A stretch of 64,000 nt of DNA from Fervidobacterium gondwanense DSM 13020 (GCF_900143265.1 NZ_FRDJ01000008.1:1-64000), one strand, 5' to 3'; numbered from the stretch's first letter, positions 43,188 to 52,763 are shown. Notes: generated by a model from the letters alone, not told the origin. Program-made: numbers and translations.

Positions 43188-44120
43188 TCATTCTTTGCTT
43201 ATAACGGCAACCTTACTTAGTATACTTTCTATAATCTCCTCTTTCGTTTCCCTAAGAATTTTCGATTCTGTAGTTTGGATTATTCTGTGGACAAGTACGT
43301 ACGGAGCAACGTTTTTAACATCGTCAGGCAAGACAAAGTCGCGGTTGTTCAAGTAAGCCCACGCCATGCTCATGTGCATCAATGCCAGACTGCCCCTTGG
43401 GCTCGCGCCGTATTTGAGTGATTCGTGATTTCTCGTAGCATCGACTATGCTGACTATGTATTCTTTCACCTCGTCGCTAACTCTTACGCTTCTTACTTTG
43501 CTTTTTTCCTGTGCAAACAACTCACCGTTACCAACAGGTTTGAGTTCTTCAATTGGATGTCTAACTTTTTGCGATTCCAGAACTTCCATTTCACTTTCTT
43601 TATCGGGATACCCAATGCTTATGCGTACCATGAACCTGTCAAGCTGAGCTTCTGGCAGAGGGAAAGTGCCTTCGTATTCTATTGGGTTCTGGGTTGCGAT
43701 GACAAAGAAGTTGTTCGATAGTTTTCTGGTTACGCCGTCTACTGTGACTTGTCTTTCTGCCATCGCTTCAAGTAGTGCGGATTGTGTTCTTGGCGTAGCG
43801 CGGTTGATTTCATCGGCTAAGAGTATGTCTGTGAATATAGGTCCTTCTTTGAATGTGAATGTGTCGTTTTTCCTGTCGTAGATGGACAAGCCTGTTAGGT
43901 CTGTGGGCAACAAGTCGGGAGTAAACTGGACACGTTTGAAATCCAGTCCTAAGGATATCGCAAGTGCACGTGCGAGGATTGTTTTGCCTACGCCCGGGAC
44001 GTCTTCCAACAAAACGTGCCCGCCAGCGTACATTGCGGCAAGTACGAGTCTAATCTTTTCGTCTTTTCCCTTTATTACTTTCTTGACGTTTTCTAAAACT
44101 TTTTCATGCAATTTTTCCAT
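43188..44120 (-). CDS. MoxR-family AAA+ ATPase
   Basis: 310 residues: Walker A D-V-P-G-V-G-K-T (about 38-45), D-L-L-P-T-D-L-T-G, Walker B I-L-L-A-D-E-I-N-R and sensor A-T-Q-N-P, all standard for MoxR. These ATPases act as chaperones with vWA/DUF58 partners. Here the gene runs towards the DUF58/DUF4129 pair with only 5 bp between stops, instead of leading them in one operon. ATG overlaps the preceding stop (TAATG). Confidence 0.93.
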   Translation of the reverse strand: MEKLHEKVLENVKKVIKGKDEKIRLVLAAMYAGGHVLLEDVPGVGKTILARALAISLGLDFKRVQFTPDLLPTDLTGLSIYDRKNDTFTFKEGPIFTDILLADEINRATPRTQSALLEAMAERQVTVDGVTRKLSNNFFVIATQNPIEYEGTFPLPEAQLDRFMVRISIGYPDKESEMEVLESQKVRHPIEELKPVGNGELFAQEKSKVRSVRVSDEVKEYIVSIVDATRNHESLKYGASPRGSLALMHMSMAWAYLNNRDFVLPDDVKNVAPYVLVHRIIQTTESKILRETKEEIIESILSKVAVISKE

Positions 44121-44326
44121 TATTTTCTTCCCCTGTCTCTTATGAAGTTTTCAATCGACCTGTCCCAAGTTCTTTCCCCTTCTTTTGTGAAGAAGCAACC
44201 CGGTATTTCGCCGAGGCTTCTGTGATAAGCCACACACTCGCAGCACTTTCCTCTTTTGTCGCACGATGTGTAGGTGCATGTACAATTCTTGAGGTTCCTT
44301 TCGAGTGATGGACAACCTGTCGGCAT
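44120..44326 (-). CDS. Small cysteine-rich protein, DUF6485-like
   Basis: 68 residues from ATG at 44326 after GGGGGG. Seven or more cysteines in a pattern C-P-S-L, C-T-C-T-Y-T-S-C-D-K-R-G-K-C-C-E-C, then A-Y-H-R and, near the end, W-D-R-S-I-E-N-F-I, matching the small DUF6485 family. The clustered Cys suggest metal binding. It overlaps moxR by one base and is probably co-transcribed from the promoter at 44379-44406. Confidence 0.7.
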   Translation of the reverse strand: MPTGCPSLERNLKNCTCTYTSCDKRGKCCECVAYHRSLGEIPGCFFTKEGERTWDRSIENFIRDRGRK

Positions 44327-44378
44327 CGATATTCCCCCCATTCTTGTTTTCTTACTTTGTAACAATAGTTCATATATT

Positions 44379-44406
44379 ATTATATCGAACCTTCTAAAAA
44401 TTCCAA
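44379..44406 (-). promoter_or_regulatory. Promoter of the DUF6485-moxR pair
   Basis: Minus strand TTGGAA (44401-44406), 16-bp spacer, TATAAT (44379-44384). The -35 lies inside the end of nagA, so the pair can be expressed apart from the salvage operon. Confidence 0.55.
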
Positions 44407-45449
44407 GTCTTCTTTATGTTCAGTTCTCTATCAACTAACACAAGCCTTGCCGGATATCCTTCTGCGATTCTTCCACCTTTCAAGTTTAAGTCTATGCACG
44501 TGTTGTATGAGCTTACCTTTGCAAGCTCTGTCAGGGAACATTTGGTAAATTTTGCGAAGTTCTTGAGTGCCTGAGAAAATCTCAAGGTGCTACCTGCAAG
44601 TGTGCCATCCATTAGTCTTGCAATTCCATCTTTTACTTCAACAGGCAAATCACCAAGGACATATTTTCCATCTTTCAATCCTGCAGCTGAGATGCTGTCT
44701 GTTACAAGCATTATCTTGTCAGCGCCTTTTATTTTGTAAACTAATGCAACAAAGTCTGGCGATGAATGTATCCCGTCTGCTATTATTTCAAGCGTGAAGT
44801 CAAAGTATAGACCTGCACCGGTAACACCCGGCTCCCTGTGGTGTAGTGGACTCAACGCGTTCGGAAAGTGTGTTATTCTCTTGAAACCTTTTAGAAAAGC
44901 CTCCTTTGCTTGGCTGAACGTTGCGTTTGTGTGACCTATGGAGATCCTTATTCCCCTATCTTCGCAACTTCTTGCGAACGATTCGAATGTATCGTATTCT
45001 GGGGCGACGGTTATCATACTGATTTTAGATAAGTCGATGTATTTTTCGAGTTCTGTGATGTCATGTGGTGGCTTTCTGATATAGCTTTGGTTGTGAGCTC
45101 CTTTCTTGTCTGGTGATATGAAAGGTCCTTCTATGTGTAATTTTAGGTCGTCGCATATCTGAATTTCTGAGAGTTTTTCAATGGGGCATGTCACTGTGGT
45201 CGGCTGGAAATACCAAACGCCTTCGAGCGCTTCATATTCTTTGAATTTTCCATAGTCTTCCAAAGAAGCGGTCATGGTATCGATGCCTTTGATACCATGT
45301 ATGTGCGGGTCTACGAATGCAGGTAGAAGAATGTGTTCGTATGATGTCTTGTTCTCTTTTTCAATTTTCAGTATGATATCGTCAAACTCAACTGAACCTA
45401 CGTATTCACCATCGACAGGATCGACGATGAGGACGTTCTCAATAACCAT
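44394..45449 (-). CDS. nagA: N-acetylglucosamine-6-phosphate deacetylase
   Basis: 351 residues from ATG at 45449 (AAGGGA before; a TTG six codons earlier is possible). Amidohydrolase motifs: D-P-H-I-H-G, L-H-I-E-G-P-F, G-H-T-N-A, T-H-F-P-N-A and V-T-D-S-I-S-A-A-G, which give the metal ligands and catalytic Asp of NagA. It removes acetate from GlcNAc-6-P, feeding the deaminase encoded just upstream. It is last in the minus arm of the salvage island. Confidence 0.94.
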   Translation of the reverse strand: MVIENVLIVDPVDGEYVGSVEFDDIILKIEKENKTSYEHILLPAFVDPHIHGIKGIDTMTASLEDYGKFKEYEALEGVWYFQPTTVTCPIEKLSEIQICDDLKLHIEGPFISPDKKGAHNQSYIRKPPHDITELEKYIDLSKISMITVAPEYDTFESFARSCEDRGIRISIGHTNATFSQAKEAFLKGFKRITHFPNALSPLHHREPGVTGAGLYFDFTLEIIADGIHSSPDFVALVYKIKGADKIMLVTDSISAAGLKDGKYVLGDLPVEVKDGIARLMDGTLAGSTLRFSQALKNFAKFTKCSLTELAKVSSYNTCIDLNLKGGRIAEGYPARLVLVDRELNIKKTWNF

Positions 45450-45473
45450 CCGGATCCCTTCTTTCAAGAGATT

Positions 45474-46409
45474 TCAGTTATCCAAAATCACTGACTTGCT
45501 CAATCCCTTCGGTTTATCTGGATTTAAGCCTTTGAGTATCGCTCTTTTGTATCCTAATAGCTGACCATAAAGAGTCAAGAATTGAACCTCAAACTCTGGT
45601 CTGTCTGTCATCGCGTTCAGTATATGCACACTGCCTCCTCGACTTACAATATCGTTAGCCAGGTCTGTCTCCAATTTGTGAGGTTCTCGATATTTAGAGA
45701 AAATTACTACGTGCGCGTGAGGTGATAGCAGTGCAATAGGTCCGTGCCTGTATTCGAGAGTTTCGTAAAATTCTGTATGGTCCAGAGACATCTCTTCAAC
45801 TTTCAATGCACTCTCTTTTGCTACATAGTATCTTTCTTGGCATCCTAAGAAGACGAAATGAGATTTTTCTTTCAGCAATTCTTCGCTTAGGAGTGAATCA
45901 TAGCTTTCTAGATATTCATCAGGTGATATTGGGTATCTCTCAATTCCGTTGAGAAATAATCTCAAAATCGCAGAAAAACTCGAAGTCATTACAACGGATT
46001 CTTCATGTGCAAAATCGAGTTCGTAATTCATATCACACAAGGCACTTAAAGGGCTATCCTTTTCACAAGTGATACCTATGCTTTCTATCTTACCTTTCAG
46101 CATTTCAGCAACCTTTAACGTCTCCGTTGTTGTTCCGGTGCGCGACAACAAGAAAGCTACATCGAACTTTCTCGCAATTTCATCAGCGGTATTTTCCAGC
46201 AACACTTCACCAGAACTCGCAGCCTCTGCAAAAATCCCTTGTTTTTTCAAAATTTCAGATAAGATTAGCCCGGCGTTATACGAACTTCCACAGCCGATGA
46301 AGATGTATTTCTTACTTTTTGAAAAGCTTGGTGGGGTCAAGTTATTAGCCATACCAATTAGATTGTTGACCCTTATGATTTCTTCGTAAGTTTTGTAACC
46401 GAAATCCAT
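45474..46409 (-). CDS. SIS-domain glucosamine-6-phosphate deaminase, NagB-II type
   Basis: 311 residues made of two SIS domains like the C-terminal half of GlmS, without the glutaminase part: G-C-G-S-S-Y-N-A-G (about 39), S-R-T-G-T-T-T-E-T, H-T-E-F-Y-E-T-L-E-Y-R-H-G-P and the GlmS-like end K-G-L-S-K-S-V. Proteins of this form next to nagA are known as NagB-II and convert GlcN-6-P to fructose-6-P and ammonia. No classical nagB is seen. A sugar isomerase is the alternative. Confidence 0.78.
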   Translation of the reverse strand: MDFGYKTYEEIIRVNNLIGMANNLTPPSFSKSKKYIFIGCGSSYNAGLILSEILKKQGIFAEAASSGEVLLENTADEIARKFDVAFLLSRTGTTTETLKVAEMLKGKIESIGITCEKDSPLSALCDMNYELDFAHEESVVMTSSFSAILRLFLNGIERYPISPDEYLESYDSLLSEELLKEKSHFVFLGCQERYYVAKESALKVEEMSLDHTEFYETLEYRHGPIALLSPHAHVVIFSKYREPHKLETDLANDIVSRGGSVHILNAMTDRPEFEVQFLTLYGQLLGYKRAILKGLNPDKPKGLSKSVILDN

Positions 46410-46428
46410 GTCTTAACCTCCTCTAATT

Positions 46429-47562
46429 TTAAAGTGGCAAAGCTAATTTGCCGAGAATTGATGTTTTCATTGCTCCAGTAACTACTTTTTCATGAGCCAA
46501 ACCCCTTAGGAATAGCTCTCCCAAGAACGCAATTGCTGTTGCTTCTCTAAAGTCTATCAACCACTTGTCAGGAACAGTAATTTCATAGCCAAGGGTTTTT
46601 ATATCCCAGAGCAGTGTTTTGTTGTATGCTCCTCCGCCAACAACTACAAGTTTCTGTGTATTTGGCAGGTGTTGTTTTAAATTAATTGCTATCATCTCTG
46701 CTGTAAAGCGCGTTACCGTTCTTAATAGATCTTCTTTAGATGTTGAAACGGGTGTTTTTAGAAATCCTTCGTTGTAAACTTCTCTTCCAGTTGTTTTAGG
46801 TGGCTTTTTGTGTATGTAGTCAGTATTTTTTTCAATCAAGTATTCCAACAGTTCATTATTTATCCTTCCTTGTGCTGAGAGTTTGCCATTATTGTCATAT
46901 CGGATGTTGAAATGTTTTTGGCAAACTAAATCAATCAAGCAATTACCTGGTCCGGTATCAAATGCCACAAGATTGTTGTTATTGTCATATGCTGTAACAT
47001 TGGAGATTCCACCTATATTCAATACAGCTGTTTGTTGGTCCGTTAGCAAGAAAACTGAATCTAAATATGCACTAATAGGTGCTCCTTGCCCGCCTAAAGC
47101 TACGTCCTTTTTTCTAAAATCGTAGATCACAGGTTTTCCAAGCTGTGTAGCCAAAACATCGGCTTCTCCTATTTGAAGTGTTGCCCCATGCTCTGGTAGG
47201 TGGTAAATAGTTTGTCCGTGGTATGCTACAAAATCATAATCCCAACCCAGCTGGTTAATCATTTGAGCGTGTATCTGTGCGAGTTCAAAGTTTAGAAGTG
47301 TTATATTTTCAACATTGGAAAGAGATTTATTGTATGAATCCACTATCTTTTTTTGAAGTTCTTCTTCATATGGAATCGTTAAAGCACTTTCTACACGAAA
47401 GTTTATAGCCTCGTAGTTGTATGTAAAAACAACATTGGCAATATCGAGACCATCTGCAGAAGTACCGGACATCAAACCGAGTACTTTATGCACAGGCTTG
47501 TTGATTGAGCTGAGGAACTCGTTCCAATCCCAGATTTTGATTAGCTTGTTCAATCTCTTCAC
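46429..47562 (-). CDS. anmK: AnmK, 1,6-anhydro-N-acetylmuramic acid kinase
   Basis: 377 residues with the family opening G-L-M-S-G-T-S-A-D-G-L-D (commonly S-L-D-G), V-L-N-I-G-G-I-S-N-V-T and D-T-G-P-G-N-C-L-I-D. It opens the anhydro ring and phosphorylates anhMurNAc to MurNAc-6-P, the substrate of MurQ, encoded in the other arm. Its presence implies the cell meets products of lytic transglycosylases. Spacing of 19 bp to the SIS gene and 22 bp from the amidase gene. Confidence 0.93.
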   Translation of the reverse strand: MKRLNKLIKIWDWNEFLSSINKPVHKVLGLMSGTSADGLDIANVVFTYNYEAINFRVESALTIPYEEELQKKIVDSYNKSLSNVENITLLNFELAQIHAQMINQLGWDYDFVAYHGQTIYHLPEHGATLQIGEADVLATQLGKPVIYDFRKKDVALGGQGAPISAYLDSVFLLTDQQTAVLNIGGISNVTAYDNNNNLVAFDTGPGNCLIDLVCQKHFNIRYDNNGKLSAQGRINNELLEYLIEKNTDYIHKKPPKTTGREVYNEGFLKTPVSTSKEDLLRTVTRFTAEMIAINLKQHLPNTQKLVVVGGGAYNKTLLWDIKTLGYEITVPDKWLIDFREATAIAFLGELFLRGLAHEKVVTGAMKTSILGKLALPL

Positions 47563-47584
47563 CTCACTGAAAGATGCATACGCG

Positions 47585-48595
47585 TTAGCGTAGTAAACGA
47601 GAGAATATAACGTTATGTAGTAGAGTGCGGATTCTTTGGATTCTGTCGTCCCATCGATTGTAAAAGACTTTGTTGGTTAGGAAGATTACGTGGAGTCCTT
47701 CTTTGGTAATCCAGAGGCTTGTTCCGGTGAAGCCTGTGTGGCCGAACATGGTCTCGTTTCCAAAATCGCCTGTGCTACCACCCTTGACAGGTGCCATCCA
47801 TCCTATGTGCCTTTTGAAACTCGGGTCAGCCGGGTCTTGAACCAAAGTTTGAGTGAAGAGTCTTACAACGTTCTTCGTTACGTATTCTCCACTGAGCAGT
47901 CTTTTAACAAACGTATGTATGTCTCTGACTGTGGAGAAGAGTCCGGCGTTTCCACTCACGCCACCGAGGTAGTACGCAAGTTCATCATCAGGTTCGCCTC
48001 TAAGCCTCTTGCCCTCTCTTTCACTCGTCGGTGCACAGCATTCTATATCCTTAGGTTTGAAACACGTATCTGGCAAATTAAGTAATTTACTTACATAGGA
48101 ATCAAAACTTTCGTTGGTGATTTTCTCTACAATCGCCATTAGGGTTATGAAGTTCAAGCATGAATACTGCATCTTACCTTTGCACGTAGGCTGTATCCTG
48201 AGCACTTCTCTCTTTAGATCTTCACCCTTCAGTATACGCCATAAGTCGCTGTAAGGTTGCATTCCGGAAGTGTGTGTTAAGAGTTCGAATATCGTGATAT
48301 TTGCTTTTTCACCTTCAACGTCTAAGAAATGCCCTACCTTGTCATAGAGGTTTAAATACCCTTCTTCAAATAATTTCATTATTCCAGTAGTCGTGGCGAT
48401 GACTTTTGTTAGACTCGCCAAGTCATAGATTGTGTTCACATCGGTTGATTTAATTTCATCAACGGTGCCGTACGTCTTTTCATAGAGAGTCTCGTTCTCA
48501 GTTCCAACGAGCAGAACCGCACCTGGATAGATTTTACTTTCAATGCCTGATTGTATGATTCTATCGACGTTGCTCCAAAGATTAGCAGATGCCAC
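47585..48595 (-). CDS. AmiE-like serine amidase of the beta-lactamase fold
   Basis: 336 residues from GTG at 48595 with AGAGGTG 6 bp before; a longer start would overlap oppF. S61-L-T-K64 is the catalytic Ser-x-x-Lys; the second motif reads Y144-S-C where most have Y-x-N/D, and H-T-G-F-T-G serves as the third. Family: serine beta-lactamase/class C esterase. In Bacillus the homologue AmiE (an N-acetylmuramyl-L-alanine amidase) is in the murQ-nagZ-namZ cluster, so this protein probably strips peptides from MurNAc. It has no signal peptide, so it would act in the cytosol, unlike AmiE. Confidence 0.75.
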   Translation of the reverse strand: MASANLWSNVDRIIQSGIESKIYPGAVLLVGTENETLYEKTYGTVDEIKSTDVNTIYDLASLTKVIATTTGIMKLFEEGYLNLYDKVGHFLDVEGEKANITIFELLTHTSGMQPYSDLWRILKGEDLKREVLRIQPTCKGKMQYSCLNFITLMAIVEKITNESFDSYVSKLLNLPDTCFKPKDIECCAPTSEREGKRLRGEPDDELAYYLGGVSGNAGLFSTVRDIHTFVKRLLSGEYVTKNVVRLFTQTLVQDPADPSFKRHIGWMAPVKGGSTGDFGNETMFGHTGFTGTSLWITKEGLHVIFLTNKVFYNRWDDRIQRIRTLLHNVIFSRLLR

Positions 48596-48627
48596 TTCAA
48601 ACACCTCTTTTTTCTGAGCTGCTCTTT

Positions 48628-49605
48628 TTATGTTCCCTGCGGAAAGTAGCAAGCCACTTTGTGGTCTTCTCCTAATAACTGTGGTTTTTCTGACTTACAT
48701 ATATCCTGTACGTATGGGCACCGCGGATGGAATGGACAACCTGACGGTGGGTTTATTGGACTTGGTGGTTCTCCTGTCAAAGTTACTTTGCTGAACTTTC
48801 TCTGCCTCGGATTCCAGCCCGGTACCGCTTGAACGAGAGATATTGTATAAGGATGCTGAGGATTCGTGAAGATTTCCTCCGCCTTACCCTCCTCAACCAC
48901 ACTGCCAAGGTACATGACGTATATTCTGTCGCTCAAGTACTGCACAACATCCAAGTTGTGCGATATGAATAGATAGCTCATCTTGTATTCGTCGCGGAGC
49001 TTAAAGAGTAGATTAATTATCTGGTTTTGAACTGACACGTCGAGTGCTGAAGTTGGTTCGTCACAGAGAATCAGCCTTGGTTTAAGTGCTATGGCACGAG
49101 CAATAGCTATTCTCTGCCTTTGACCACCTGAGAATTCATGTGGGTATCTCTCTAACATATCGGTGTTCAGACCGACTCTTTCTAAGAGTCCTTTTACGTA
49201 ATCTTTCTCTTCGTTTTTGTTATCAAAGAATTTGTGCGCTCTAAGAGGTTCTGATATTATATCGTAAATGCTCATTCTCGGGTCGAGCGAATCGAACGGA
49301 TTTTGGTATATCATCTGAACGTCTCTTCTGAACGTGCTGTGTATCCGCCCGAGCTTGTAAGTTATGTCGTGCTCACCATTCTTGTGAAATATTATCTTTC
49401 CATCTGTCGGCTCGTGTATTTTTACTATCAGCTTTGCAAGGGTTGTTTTACCGCAGCCTGATTCCCCCACAACGCCTACAACACTATTTTCTTCAATCGA
49501 CATGGTTACATTTTCTAATGCTTTAACCCAACCTTGCACTTGTAGAAAGACTCCACCTCTTATTGGAAAGTACTTTCTAAGATTTATTACATCAATGATT
49601 TTCAT
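48628..49605 (-). CDS. oppF: OppF-type ATP-binding protein of the first peptide/muropeptide transporter
   Basis: 325 residues: Walker A G-E-S-G-C-G-K-T, signature F-S-G-G-Q-R-Q-R, Walker B L-I-L-C-D-E-P, and the C-terminal oligopeptide extension with C-P-F-H-P-R-C and a later C. It energises the OppBC channel with OppD. It follows oppD by 23 bp. The adjoining salvage enzymes suggest that the cargo includes muropeptides. Confidence 0.92.
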   Translation of the reverse strand: MKIIDVINLRKYFPIRGGVFLQVQGWVKALENVTMSIEENSVVGVVGESGCGKTTLAKLIVKIHEPTDGKIIFHKNGEHDITYKLGRIHSTFRRDVQMIYQNPFDSLDPRMSIYDIISEPLRAHKFFDNKNEEKDYVKGLLERVGLNTDMLERYPHEFSGGQRQRIAIARAIALKPRLILCDEPTSALDVSVQNQIINLLFKLRDEYKMSYLFISHNLDVVQYLSDRIYVMYLGSVVEEGKAEEIFTNPQHPYTISLVQAVPGWNPRQRKFSKVTLTGEPPSPINPPSGCPFHPRCPYVQDICKSEKPQLLGEDHKVACYFPQGT

Positions 49606-49628
49606 CTAATTTCACCTCACAAGATCCA

Positions 49629-50624
49629 TTAAACTTCGGCTCTTTCTTTGGTATAAAGATGGCAACTGACAAATTGTGAGTTCACACGTGTTATCTCTGG
49701 TTCGACATTTTTGCAAACGTCCATAGCGTGTTTACACCTCGGGTGGAACGGGCAACCTTGGGGAATCTTTGTTGAGCTTGGCACGAACCCGGGTATGTAC
49801 GGTAATTCCTTGCCCTTCGCGGAAGATTTTATATTCGACTCAAGAAGTCCGCGCGTGTAAGGGTGGAGAGGTGATTCGAAAATGCTATACACACTGCCTT
49901 GCTCAACTATTTTGCCGGCATACATGACAATAACTCGGTCAGCAATCTCGGCAACAATTCCTAGGTCATGGGTTATGAATATCGTGGACATTTTAAATTC
50001 TTCTTTTAATTCACTCATCAGGTTTAGCACTTGAGCCTGAATTGTTACGTCGAGTGCTGTTGTTGGCTCGTCTGCGATGAGAATTTCTGGATTTGTTATC
50101 AGGGCTAAAGCTATCATTATTCGCTGTAGCATGCCACCGCTCATTTGGTGTGGATATTCATCATAGCGTCTTTCTGCATCTGGAATGTGAACCTTCTTAA
50201 GCATTGAAATTATGAGCTCTTTAGAGTCTTTTTTCTTTATACCGAGGTGTTTCTCAACAACCTCTGCTATCTGGTGTCCAATGGTGTAGAGAGGGTCAAA
50301 TGATGACATTGGCTCTTGGAAGATCATAGTAATGTTTTTTCCACGAACTGAATTCACGACTTTCTGAGAATCTAGCGGCGTGGATTTGAACTTAATTTCC
50401 CCGGAAATTATTGCCGGTGGGGATTTCAATAATCCTATTATGGCCTGAGCTGTTACGCTCTTTCCACAGCCTGATTCACCTACTATGGCCAAGGTCTCCT
50501 GTCTTCCGAGAGCGAAGGATATTCCATTAACAGCTCTTACGATTCCTTCGGGTGTCTTGAAGTGTACTTTCAGGTCTATTACTTCGAGAATATTTTCAGA
50601 ATTCTTGTTTTCGTGTACTGTCAT
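49629..50624 (-). CDS. oppD: OppD-type ATP-binding protein of the first transporter
   Basis: 331 residues from ATG at 50624, 9 bp after AGGAGG; an ATG touching that site is unlikely. Walker A G-E-S-G-C-G-K-S, signature M-S-G-G-M-L-Q-R, Walker B I-L-I-A-D-E-P and a Cys-rich C-terminal extension (C-P-F-H-P-R-C). It pairs with OppF in the same operon. Its start lies just inside the spacing after oppC (14-bp overlap of the longer reading disappears with this start). Confidence 0.92.
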   Translation of the reverse strand: MTVHENKNSENILEVIDLKVHFKTPEGIVRAVNGISFALGRQETLAIVGESGCGKSVTAQAIIGLLKSPPAIISGEIKFKSTPLDSQKVVNSVRGKNITMIFQEPMSSFDPLYTIGHQIAEVVEKHLGIKKKDSKELIISMLKKVHIPDAERRYDEYPHQMSGGMLQRIMIALALITNPEILIADEPTTALDVTIQAQVLNLMSELKEEFKMSTIFITHDLGIVAEIADRVIVMYAGKIVEQGSVYSIFESPLHPYTRGLLESNIKSSAKGKELPYIPGFVPSSTKIPQGCPFHPRCKHAMDVCKNVEPEITRVNSQFVSCHLYTKERAEV

Positions 50625-50637
50625 AGGCGACATCCTC

Positions 50638-51717
50638 CTATACCTTTTCAACGGTCCTGTATGGGTCGATTGCGTCTCTTAAGCCATCACCCATGAAGTT
50701 GAAAGCCAAGACAGAAATCATAATGAATGCACCTGGAATTATAAGCCACGGGTGTACTGCAATCTCCGTGAGTGATTGAGCGTCTTTTAGCAATAATCCC
50801 CAGCTTGTCATTGGTTCTTTGATTCCAAGCCCAAGGAAGCTGATAGTGCTTTCACCTAGTATCATCCCGGGAATCGATAGAGTCGCGACGACTATTAAGT
50901 AGCTCGATAGGTTTGGTATGATGTGTCTTGTTATGATTTTGAAATCTTTAGCACCGCACACCTTTGCAGCGAGGACGAAATCCTTTTCTTTTAGGCTCAA
51001 GGTCATTCCACGTACGACCCGCGCAACTCCAGTCCAGCCAATGAACGAGAGAACGATTATTATTCCAATGTATACCCAAGTGCTTGGCCAGCTTGGAGGG
51101 AGGATAACTGATAGAGCAAGCCAGAGCGGAATGCGTGGGAATGACCTCAATATCTCAATAAACCTCTGGATAGCTATGTCTATCCAGCCACCGTAATATC
51201 CCGAAATCGCACCTATTATCGCTCCTATGACCAAACTAATGAACGTGCCAAGTAGACAAGCTGTCAGAGAAACTTTCGAGCCGACGAGTGTTCTTGAGAA
51301 AACATCTCTTCCAAACCTATCCGCACCGAATAAGAGTATCATTGCCTCCTGAGGGTCTGCCTCAAGTCCGAAAAGATGCAACTGACTCTTAATTCCGAAG
51401 AATGAATATTCTTCGCCTTTTACGAACAGTCTTATCTTGTAGATCTGAGACTTGTCCTCTTGGTAGTTGAGCAGAAAGGTTATTGGGTCTCGTTCTTTCT
51501 TCAAACCGTACACAAATGGACCTACGAACTTCCCCTCGTGGAAGAGATGGATCTTCGTTGGTGGAGCGTAAGAAAACTTTGAATGAGTCGTCTTGTAGCT
51601 GTATGGGGCTATAAAATCGCTGAAAATCATCAAAATATACAAAAAGACGACTATCCAAAAACCGAAAACGCCGAGTTTGTGTTTTTTAAATTGTCTGATT
51701 ACTCTCTTAGAAATCAT
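50638..51717 (-). CDS. oppC: OppC-type permease with a large external insert
   Basis: 359 residues from ATG at 51717 (AAGGGGTGG, 7 bp). First membrane helix at about 17-35, then an external insert of about 85 residues, then the permease core with G-A-D-R-F-G-R-D-V-F-S-R and an E-A-A-like loop (A-A-K-V-C-G-A-K-D). Most OppC are near 300 residues, so the insert is longer than usual and may contact the binding protein or bulky cargo. Confidence 0.9.
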   Translation of the reverse strand: MISKRVIRQFKKHKLGVFGFWIVVFLYILMIFSDFIAPYSYKTTHSKFSYAPPTKIHLFHEGKFVGPFVYGLKKERDPITFLLNYQEDKSQIYKIRLFVKGEEYSFFGIKSQLHLFGLEADPQEAMILLFGADRFGRDVFSRTLVGSKVSLTACLLGTFISLVIGAIIGAISGYYGGWIDIAIQRFIEILRSFPRIPLWLALSVILPPSWPSTWVYIGIIIVLSFIGWTGVARVVRGMTLSLKEKDFVLAAKVCGAKDFKIITRHIIPNLSSYLIVVATLSIPGMILGESTISFLGLGIKEPMTSWGLLLKDAQSLTEIAVHPWLIIPGAFIMISVLAFNFMGDGLRDAIDPYRTVEKV

Positions 51718-51729
51718 CGTTTCCACCCC

Positions 51730-52707
51730 TTAAGCAACCCTGATTCTTGGATCCACAAGGGCTAATGTTATATCAGCGAGTAAATTGCCTATCTGTGTTA
51801 TCAGAGCGATGAACATGAGAAATGACATAACTAAATATTGGTCATGATTGAGTAGGGCATTGTAAAAGAACGGTCCTATCGTTGGCAAGTTTAAGACAAT
51901 AGATGCGAGGATTGTTCCGCTAAAGACATTCGGAAGTTCCATTCCTGCAATGCTTACAAGCGGGTTTAGTGCATTCTTTACCGCATGTCTTCTTACAGTT
52001 CTTTCATCCAGTCCCCTCGCTCTGAGTGCGTTTACGAATGGTGAGCCAACAGTATCGAGCAGATTTGCACGCATTACACGATACAAACCTCCGACGCCAC
52101 TAACACCGATTACTATAAGTGGTATCCACAGATGTTTTAAAAGGTCAATGAATTTAGCCACTGACCACGGTGTGCCTATGAATTCTGGCGAAAATAGTCC
52201 ACCTATGTAGGTATATCTTGCGTTGAGTGCGAAAAACATTAAGAGCAGTGCCAAGAAGAATTCTGGAATAGATATACCAACAAAGGCGATAACGGCAAAA
52301 GTGTAATCCCAAAAGCTGTAAGGATGGAAGGCCGAAAAAATTCCAAGAGGAATAGCTATAACCCATTGGAGAAGTATGGTCATTAAGGAAATTCCAACTG
52401 TCCAGCCCATTCTTTCCCATATCAAATCAAAGACAGGCCTCTGGTAAGAAAAGCTGTAACCGAAATCCAGCTTCGTTACGATATTCTTAACCCACAGCAT
52501 GTATCGATAGTAAGCGGGCTTGTCAAGACCAAGCTCCTGGCGTAATGCTTCAATCTGTTCAGGAGAGATTCTCGGATTGTCAAGGTACTGAGAAAGGAAA
52601 TCACCCGGTTGAAGCTCGGTTATTATAAAACATATTATCGAAATAATTACCATCATTGGAATCATTATGAGTACCCTTCGAATAATGAAGCTTGTCAAAT
52701 TGCTCAT
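51730..52707 (-). CDS. oppB: OppB-type permease of the first transporter
   Basis: 325 residues with six predicted helices, starting at about residue 10 (V-L-I-M-I-P-M-M-V-I-I), the L-R-A-R-G-L-D-E-R-T permease loop and the usual end D-P-R-I-R-V. ATG at 52707 follows GGAGGG. It stands behind the attenuator-like stem-loop after oppA. Confidence 0.93.
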   Translation of the reverse strand: MSNLTSFIIRRVLIMIPMMVIISIICFIITELQPGDFLSQYLDNPRISPEQIEALRQELGLDKPAYYRYMLWVKNIVTKLDFGYSFSYQRPVFDLIWERMGWTVGISLMTILLQWVIAIPLGIFSAFHPYSFWDYTFAVIAFVGISIPEFFLALLLMFFALNARYTYIGGLFSPEFIGTPWSVAKFIDLLKHLWIPLIVIGVSGVGGLYRVMRANLLDTVGSPFVNALRARGLDERTVRRHAVKNALNPLVSIAGMELPNVFSGTILASIVLNLPTIGPFFYNALLNHDQYLVMSFLMFIALITQIGNLLADITLALVDPRIRVA

Positions 52708-52734
52708 CCAATTCCCTCCAATGTACAGCTTCTT

Positions 52735-52763
52735 AAAAAACGAGGGGAGCGAAGCTCCCTCTC
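52735..52763 (-). terminator. Attenuating terminator between oppA and oppB
   Basis: On the minus strand GAGGGAGC-TTC-GCTCCCCTC (one bulged C) is followed by G then TTTTTT. It sits in the 86-bp gap between oppA and oppB, where partial termination commonly makes the binding protein more abundant than the permeases. Confidence 0.75.
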
